From: Omphiscola glabra
Taxonomy: Eukaryota > Mollusca > Gastropoda > Lymnaeidae
NCBI GenBank assembly: GCA_964017045.1
Contig: OZ024808.1
Coordinates: 19,089,284 to 19,153,283, forward strand
Length of the DNA: 64,000 nucleotides
Reading direction: 5' to 3'
The position numbers and the translations under genes were made by a program. Under the pieces are notes generated by a model. The model saw nothing but the letters and a program-made list of their open reading frames with translations, made no database searches and was not told the DNA's origin. How positions within the stretch are numbered: position 1 is the stretch's first letter; each line of letters begins with the position of its first letter. Shown here in pieces: positions 57,801-64,000 of this stretch.

Positions 57801-60800
57801 ATTGACATGTGTCTTAGCGACAAAACTATCACAGAAGTCGAAGTCGTGATGTAGGGTTTATGTGTTTAACGTAAACTCCAATTGTTTAGTGTAAGCTGAA
57901 AAGCTACTTGTTTAGTGTAAGCTCTCAGTGTTTATTGTAAGCTCTACTTGTTTAATGTAATATATACATATTTAGAGTATGCTCGAGTGTTAAGGACGTG
58001 TATGTATATTGTGATTGCGTGTCGTTTGGAGAGTATTTGGGTAGATGTTGCTATTAAGTGCTTGGTATTGTGTGACGTATTTTGCGTACGGGGAAATGAC
58101 GTATTATTGCTGTGTAGTGTGTTGTGTTTGAGTCATTGCAGCAGTTTACAATGTAGTTTGGTTGTGTGGTTAGCAAAGAGACTTTATTCCAAGGATCGAT
58201 GGTGTGTGTAGTTACTATAACCCCTAGACCAATGGTTCTCCACCTAACTAATGCCGCGACCCTTTAATTCAGTTTCTCGTGTTGTGGCGACCCCCCAACT
58301 ACAAAACTATTTTCGTTGCTACTTCATAATTGTAGAGTATATGTGTTTCCCGGAGGTCATTGGCGACCCCTGGGTAAGGGTCGTTCGACCAAAAATGGGG
58401 TCGCGACCCACAGGTTTGAGAACCGCTGCCCTAGACAAACGAACCTATCGAACCTGGTACGATACCAATTTGTAACATCGAGCATAGCGTAAGTCCTAAT
58501 TGTTAAAAATAATTGCTATTTATTTAATCTAAACTCTCATTGTTCAGTGTAATCTTTGTTTACTGTAAGTGTAAGCGCAAATTGCTGACTGTTCATCATT
58601 TCTACCTGTTTCATGTAAGCATCAGCTTCTACGTTCTCCAAAATCTCAAGATCGTAGCAGTAGGCGGCATAAGTCCCTCCTCGTTTTAAAATTCTTCTGG
58701 CCTCTTTGTGAAATCTAGGTAAATAGACCACTGTCTTAAACGCATCATACATTAACAAAACTTAAAACACACTTCTCAACACAACACAGACACACACACA
58801 AAAACAACATTTTAAGAAAACACGGACGACATTGTTAGATTTGTAAGAAATGCGCCCTTTTTTCAATGAATGAGATTTTGTTAACTATGCGCAGTTCACA
58901 CGATATATTTTCGTCATTTTTTTTCCTTTAAATTTGCGTCAAATTTCTTTTTGAACGCAGTATTTTGCTTTCCTAAACAGTTTTTTCAAAAGGATATATG
59001 AAAAGAAATTTGACGAAAATTTGTTCGTGTGAACTGAGCATCAGTTTTGCAAGCACAGAATTATTAGTTATTTAAAGCTTGCATTATGACGACAGAGCCA
59101 ACCATTGAAAGCACCATGATTAAATGAAAGATGATTTAACAACCTGTCCAGGGTTTCTTTCAGGCATACCGGAGCAAGTCAAGTGCCCCTCCCGGGGGAA
59201 AATTTCTGAAAGAAACACTGAACCTGTCCACAACTACAATACGTCCCGTGAGTTGACATTTCTTATAAAGTGATAATATGCTTTTAAACGGTAAAAAATA
59301 CATTTTAGGTAGGACAAAATAAAAATGATGTTTATTCACATGCTTTACGTTTTAAAACTAAAGATTTATTTTCTCTCCGCCTTAATCATAATACGACATT
59401 TTTACAAATGACAACAAAAAAAAATTATTATTTTTAACACGTTTTTTTTTTTTTTTTGTATTACTTGTCCACATTGACCCAGTGAAGACTGCACCCAATA
59501 GAAACGAGGTCAACTGAGCCAGGTAAAAAGCCCGACAGATCCTCTGCTAGCGACTGACGTGACGTCAGGTTTGAGCTGTCTTTGGGGAATAATAAAAGTT
59601 GATCCTCGCTGATGTCCACGCCAACAACCTGGCCATGTATAAAATTGATGTAGTTGGACATCTCACTGTACAGTCGATTAGGATGATATTGAAGGTTGGT
59701 GAGCAAGCAGATATGCTTATAATAGTATTATTAATACATTGCTACCCTGACGACTTAAAACGAAACAAGCTCATACAGCAGTCTCAGTCAGGCTGAAACT
59801 AAACTAATCTAATCTAAACGAATCTAATCTTAACTAACATAAACTAAATTTAATTAAATTAACTAAAAGAATCTAAACTAAACTATACTAATCTTAACTT
59901 AACTCATCTAAACTAATTTAAACTAATCTAATCTAATCCAAGGGGTCGTTCGGTCTTTGGTGGTCAATTTTAGCTTCGGGCTGTGACAAGCGCCACTTAG
60001 CACGGTGCACCATGTGAGTGGGGACAGTGCCCCACCGAACCCCATCCGTTGATGCCACCCAATCCCCCACCCCCGCGAAAAAATAAATTGTGTACAACAT
60101 TTTATTGAAAAAAATATTCCTTTTAAATGATTACATTCTCATTTTTAAAACTCTTTTCAAAAGAGTAATAAGGGTAACTTCTAGCATTTAAAACTAATAA
60201 AATATCGCTGCTCTCGATATATTTGATGATCAGAATAATTAAGGCTCATCAGAATCAGCATTCGAAAATAAAAATACGATATCGTTCACAATCTTTTTCG
60301 CCCGCCCCCCCCCCCCCCACCTCTACTTAATGTTGTTCATAGATCTCGGTGTTTATTATTTATTTATTGTTTGCAGCGAGGATTTATTTCAGGCATATCT
60401 CCGGGGAAAGGTGGGGACAACAGTGTGTGTCGTGGGGGTTGGGGTCCCCTCAGAGAAGAAATGTACAAAAATAAAAAGAAAATTTAATGTTAAAAAAGCA
60501 ACGAAATTGTTATTTGTATAACATTTTTATTTAATAGTTGTTAATGGTATCTTTCAGGTAACAAAACAAGTGAAATGTGGGGAATCAATGAATTATCTCC
60601 CAGGAGCCATATGCGCCCTAATTTCAAAATCGACCCCCCACCCCCCAATCCGGACACAATTTCTGAAAGTAACACTGGCTTCAATTCTTCAGATTGTACA
60701 GGGCGGTGAGTCCAGCCCTAGGCTGGGGTACCGCGCTTTATAAGACAACTAATAATAACAATAAAAGATTTAACGGGTGGGGCAAACAAAGAAAGGCCTA

Positions 60801-61327
60801 CTTCTGTCATCTAGAAAATCGAATGATGATATTTCATAGTCTAATATCAGTTATATGGTTTTGTATCCGTTTCAAAACATTATCATTGACAACATGATAT
60901 TGTTTAGTTTAACAATAAATAAAAATAGCTATATTTAATTACGAAACGACCTGTTCAGAAATTATATGTATTTTTCTCTAAGAATATTGCGCGTTTAATA
61001 ATATACAAAAAAACGTGTTCAGTCCCACGCTTGACCATGGTCGATGCATTAAGTCAATCCATACTATGAATACAGCGGGGAATTTCGTACCTGGTTGAAG
61101 TACCCCGTGAGTGGCACTGTGCTCTGCCCACTCCCGCAGCAAACATCCACGGCGAGCTGACGACCAAACTGCGTGGACCGGTCGTGGTAGGTCATTATCT
61201 GGTCAAACATTTCCTGTGGGTAATTTGGTCTGTAGGCCTGGTAGCACTGAGCGAAACGTTCCCCCTTGTGAAGATTCTGAAGGTATGCGTCATTCTCAAG
61301 CTCCATGTCTTCCAAAGTTGGTCTCAT
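54819..61327 (-). CDS. SAM-dependent methyltransferase, Methyltransf_11 type, copy D (6 exons, 279 aa)
   Basis: Exons on the minus strand, in order: 61327-61091, 59628-59465, 58714-58606, 57785-57688, 56647-56516 and 54918-54819. All introns are GT-AG with the same phases as A and B. Together they give 280 codons including TAA. Motifs are LAVDVCCGSGQST near residue 58, VVGVDISEDQ near 80, SLAEDLSGF, VDLVSIGCSLHWVNV near 120 and RILKRGGTYAAY near 142. The C-terminus is NLFLILGRNSY, matching the VFMILGRKD end of A. It shares perhaps 40% identity with A and B by eye. The first ATG adds 8 residues before a second Met; exon 4 has one extra codon and exon 6 is longer. Intron 5 carries a SPIN-like element 106 nt upstream of exon 6. 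Substrate unknown. Confidence 0.88.
55024..55213 (+). mobile_element. SPIN-like hAT non-autonomous element, 190 bp, in intron 5 of copy D
   Basis: It begins cagcggttcccaacctgtgg and ends aaggtcgagaacagctg. Interior ctcgacccctttgggggtcg and aataattttatggctggggg are characteristic. The TSD ttctagga is perfect (55,016-55,023 and 55,214-55,221). Confidence 0.88.
55430..55580. repeat. ~59-bp repeat in intron 5 of copy D
   Basis: Three units containing acagcataacaccttttact and ttgtgccgtcttgttcaatc. Confidence 0.85.
56228..56355. repeat. 10-bp minisatellite in intron 5 of copy D
   Basis: About 12 copies of tgatttgaag with gg, tt and ac variants. Confidence 0.95.
56860..57250. repeat. 34-bp minisatellite in intron 4 of copy D
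   Basis: About 11 units containing tttgatcactatcctaaaag and tgtcagatattttc. The flanking units are more diverged. Confidence 0.95.
57522..57605. repeat. ~18-bp repeat in intron 4 of copy D
   Basis: Four imperfect units of the ggccacatgcactggttg type, about 85 nt from the exon 4 donor. Confidence 0.8.
58230..58428 (-). mobile_element. SPIN-like hAT non-autonomous element, 199 bp, in intron 3 of copy D
   Basis: It starts caatggttctccacctaa and ends acaggtttgagaaccgctg. It shares ccgcgaccctttaatt, ttcgttgctacttcataatt and gggtcgcgacccacagg with 17,745-17,948, in the same orientation. The TSD ccctagac is perfect (58,222-58,229 and 58,429-58,436). Confidence 0.88.
58780..59148. other. Part of intron 2 of copy D
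   Basis: AT-rich intron. It holds an inverted pair: agttcacacgatatattttc near 58,890 and tttgttcgtgtgaactgagc near 59,020. This could be the ends of a small element of about 150 bp (tatgcgcagttcacacgata versus tcgtgtgaactgagcat), which is a low-confidence idea. Confidence 0.35.
59149..59220. mobile_element. Miniature hAT-type MITE, 72 bp, in intron 2 of copy D
   Basis: The left end CAGGGTTTCTTTCAG and right end CTGAAAGAAACACTG form a 15-bp inverted repeat with one mismatch, leaving only about 42 nt inside. The TSD aacctgtc is perfect on both sides (59,141-59,148 and 59,221-59,228). Confidence 0.85.
59795..59942. repeat. Imperfect aactaatctaatct-type repeat in intron 1 of copy D
   Basis: Low-complexity AT/C tract of aacta/atcta words. 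Confidence 0.8.
60374..60677. mobile_element. Longer relative of the 72-bp MITE, degenerate
   Basis: The right end aatttctgaaagtaacactg matches the 72-bp element's end. The left part atttatttcaggcatatctc matches its start (tttctttcaggcatacc). No target duplication is visible, so the boundaries are approximate. It may be a source-length or composite copy. Confidence 0.4.
60690..60775 (+). mobile_element. LINE 3' UTR fragment (same family as 29,250-29,848)
   Basis: Shares gtacagggcggtgag, ccagccctaggctg and tataagacaactaataataa with the other copy. Only the 3' tail remains, in intron 1 of copy D. Confidence 0.75.
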
Positions 61328-62289
61328 AAAATTGCTCGTCTTATTTCCTTGCTGTGTTTATTTCTTTTCTTTTTCAAATTTGTTCCTAGACGATGAATCC
61401 CATTTTAAAATAAACATTTTTTATTTAAGATTCGTTAAATTGAACAATTAATAATTTCTTAAATTTATATTTGATGTCAATAAGGAAATATTTCATAATA
61501 GTTTGAAGAAAAAAAAATCCCTGAAAAAATCAGTTTCTCCATACGTCTCCATATGTACCAACATCCTTTATTTCCCTGGCTTAATGTACAAACTGAAAGA
61601 GATTCGGACTTGACGTTTGTATAAACATCATTCATTTATTATTATCAAATTTTGTGATCGTGGATGATCTTTGCACACAGATCATTAAAAACACAACAAC
61701 TTTCCTCTATTTAGCCTAAGGCTCATTGAGGCATACTATAATAGGGTGAGGACCACCGATCCATGCTAAATGAAATTTAACGTTCATACAATCAGACTGA
61801 TTAGTAAAATGACATATACAAAACGTGAGTTGTTCATAGCAAAAATTTAATTTGTTAATATCTTCGTGTCAAAGAAAATAGAAAAAAATAAGTCGTTTCC
61901 AACTCATTCGCTCAACAGAGTTGTTTTTATTGAATAGATTAGTGAGAAGCTTGCGCAGCAGCCTCAACCAGAAGATGTGCGTTTATTTAGTGAGTAGCTC
62001 ATCATTTCCTGGCTTTTATTGTTTCACAGTTTTGCCTATTCTTTTAACTAAAATTCAGTATATGAGACTCTAATTTTAATCGAAAACCTTAAAAAAGATC
62101 AATTTCAATTGCTTCGACAATTTAAGGAAAAAATACAATAAAACGTCATTAAATAAATATCATCGGATTTTGCAAGATTCGGAGAATTTTCAGGGGAAAT
62201 TTAAATCTTTTAATTTCCCTATAGGAAAACAAAACACACCAGTTGCAAGATTATAAGCAAAATTAATCAGAATTTACAGAAGGAACATT
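61328..62289. other. 5' flank of copy D
   Basis: AT-rich intergenic sequence upstream of copy D on the minus strand. No similarity to the conserved A/B flank was seen. The phrase ctatttagcctaaggctcat near 61,710 is non-repetitive but unrecognised. No other feature was seen. Confidence 0.45.
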
Positions 62290-62466
62290 TTAGAGCGATT
62301 TTACATAATTAATTATATAACGGCGGGGCAAGCGTGCGGACAATAGACAGATACTGAAAGTTTCCGTCTTCAGGGGCTCGGCAATTCCAGCTAGGTCTCT
62401 CACTTCAGTGATGATCCTGCGTGTCTCATAGATGATACATGGGTTGTAGGAGTCTACTTTTGTTTA
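62290..62466 (-). other. Unrecognised coding-like segment
   Basis: The minus strand is open for about 58 codons with balanced composition: VDSYNPCIIYETRRIITEVR, DLAGIAEPLKTETFSICLLS and ARLPRRYII before TAA. The GC content is locally raised. There is no start codon or clear family match, so it could be an exon of an unseen gene or a transposon fragment. Confidence 0.2.
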
Positions 62467-62520
62467 AAGAAGAATACATATGCCTTCTTTGAACTGATGG
62501 CTTGCTCTAATTATTTAGAT

Positions 62521-62673
62521 CAGGCCTTCACAACTCAAAATGTAAGGTGAGCCGCAATACTTAATGAAAAACGTGTGCGGGCCGAAAGAAAATAGGACAG
62601 GGGTGAAAGTGAAAGTGAAAGCTATTAAGAAAATATTCGTAAAAAATAATATTTTGTTACTTGTGCAGACCTG
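62521..62673. mobile_element. hAT-type MITE, 153 bp, perfect 8-bp TSD
   Basis: Ends are caggccttcacaa and ttgtgcagacctg (inverted with two mismatches). The TSD atttagat is perfect (62,513-62,520 and 62,674-62,681). Same family as the remnant at 17,268. Confidence 0.82.
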
Positions 62674-62681
62674 ATTTAGAT

Positions 62682-63239
62682 GAAATGTATGACCTTGAGT
62701 TAAGTCTGTCTTAACTTAATGACAACGTTGATAGGGTGTATAGGCATTGTGGTCAAATGAATCATCTACAGACTTACCTCGCCTCGTGCTTTACAATCTT
62801 GATTCTCACCCCTTAAATTATTCCTGTTTCACCGTCAATCAAATCAGGCAATGAGTCAAAAATGCATATGGTTCTATTTATAAGCTCGTTAATAATAGTT
62901 TGACCCAAAATCAAATTAGCAGCACGCGTAGCACATTAAGTGGCAGTTTGAAAGAAAGGTTCTCAAAAAAGACTAGATTTAACTTCTAGCGGAAAAGTAC
63001 ATTATTTCGTTAAGAACAATGCATCACTTAGAACAAATTTTACCAGTAGCAGGGAAATATTTTAAAATCATAACACTAGTTGTAGCTGCTTGTTGTGGTG
63101 TTAAGGAAATATCATATCAAATTCTAATATAGTTTCTCTTCTTGTTTCGTGCAAAAATTTAAAAAATAATAAAACAACTTCTTTACAATGTTTAATATTT
63201 CCTGCAATAACATCATAGTAATTAATAAAAAGTATTCCA
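62682..63239. other. Intergenic
   Basis: AT-rich, no gene, RNA or element recognised. Confidence 0.4.
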
Positions 63240-63412
63240 CTAATAGGTATTATGCTTGTGTAGTAGTACTTTGTGGCCATCGTGACCTTTATGCTTTGTG
63301 GCCATTGTGACCTTTAAACTTTGTGGCCTTTGTCACCATTATACTGTGTGGCCATTGTGATTATTACACTTTGTGGCCATTGGGACCATTTGACTTAGTG
63401 GCCATTATGATT
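63240..63412. repeat. ~24-bp minisatellite
   Basis: Six imperfect units containing actttgtggccattgtgacc and tttat. Confidence 0.9.
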
Positions 63413-63852
63413 TGCTACATAGGAGTAGTGTTAGATTTTTTTCTTTGGGGTTTGGTTACATCTTGAAGCTCTTCTCCTACTTCTAAATCTTGAAGGCCCA
63501 CGATCAATGCATTGATCATTCTGGCTCCTATGTATGAAGAGGGTGCTCGCGATGTAGTCGGACGTGATTCTGATAAGTATACTTCACCGGTCGCAAAGGT
63601 CTCTCAGCGATGGTATTAGGGGGGGGGGTTTTGGGAAGCAGGAGGGCAATAGACGCAAATATGTCAAGTGTTGTCGCCTCAACTGTTCCTTTTAATCATG
63701 TTTGGTTGAATAATAACTGGACTTTATTTTCTTACCTTCCCCCGGAGAGAAATTACCTTAGTAAACTCTCACCTTCGCCCTGTGGGGCTAGACGTAGAGA
63801 CGTGAGTTTTTTTTGGCTTCGGGTAGTCTGCTCTACATTACTATTCCAGTGC
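63413..63852. other. Intergenic
   Basis: Contains ggcccacgatcaatgcattg, which is related to 10,021 and 36,558, and tgtcgcctcaactgttcctt, which is related to 49,762. These are dispersed fragments. No gene was seen. Confidence 0.35.
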
Positions 63853-64000
63853 GCCACGCAGAGGCAAAACTCTTGCACCAGCCTGGACCCGGAGGATCTA
63901 GCGCATCTGTTGACCGAATGTCCCTCACCGGATCTCCCGGGGGAAGCCAGGGCGGTTGGGGAACCTTACGTGAGGAAAATGTTGTATGGCTCAGCTCAGC
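63853..64000 (+). mobile_element. LINE polymerase C-terminal fragment, cut by the window edge
   Basis: The plus strand reads CATQRQNSC, DPEDLAHLLTECPSPDLP and VRKMLYGSA. The Cys-rich HLLTECP motif near the C-terminus is common in non-LTR retrotransposon polymerases. It is incomplete at the right edge. Confidence 0.5.

Noticed and set aside
60660..60775. Possible tRNA-derived SINE head or tRNA gene
   Set aside because: The sequence matches the 3' UTR of the LINE at 29,750-29,848. No tRNA arms or A/B boxes could be assigned.

Overview
The window looks like animal, most likely gastropod mollusc, nuclear DNA. The genes have short exons of 85-240 nt joined by GT-AG introns of roughly 0.1-3.3 kb. 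The rest is AT-rich and full of simple arrays and decayed transposons. Three short hAT elements match, from memory, the SPIN family, which is reported from the pond snail Lymnaea stagnalis. The snail assignment is therefore an inference, not a measurement.

The only protein genes I can support are four copies of one six-exon gene for a small class I S-adenosylmethionine-dependent methyltransferase (Methyltransf_11 type). Copy A (2203-7511, +) and copy B (20021-27914, +) are intact, encode 263 residues each and are about 90% identical. Copy C (43465-48029, +) is a pseudogene with a broken start, two frameshifts and a lost splice acceptor. Copy D (61327-54819, -) is an intact, much more diverged paralogue of 279 residues in the opposite orientation. 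Introns fall at identical positions and phases in all four.

A, B and C sit in direct tandem segmental duplications. Unit 1 is about 1-18,478. Unit 2 is about 18,479 to about 40,700, lengthened by a LINE plus a nested Helitron-like element at 29,250-35,858. Unit 3 starts near 40,740 and its similarity fades near 48,300. The units share 5' flank, introns, 3' flank and minisatellite seeds, but each array has expanded independently. Comparing units 1 and 2 gives empty sites for several insertions.

Mobile DNA includes nine short elements with hAT-type ends and 8-bp target duplications (six perfect, three degenerate), of which three are SPIN-like. It also includes 5'-truncated LINEs of at least two families, a roughly 6.0 kb non-autonomous Helitron-like element carrying a dimeric satellite of about 341 bp, a possible solo LTR, and a dispersed repeat present about seven times. 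The largest arrays are an 8-bp array (919-1626), a 31-bp array (11,885-12,985), a T-free 1.75 kb array (41,420-43,180) and a 20-bp satellite of about 96 units (52,214-54,140). Long open frames inside these arrays follow from composition or period and are not genes. No rRNA, tRNA, CRISPR or prokaryotic feature was seen.
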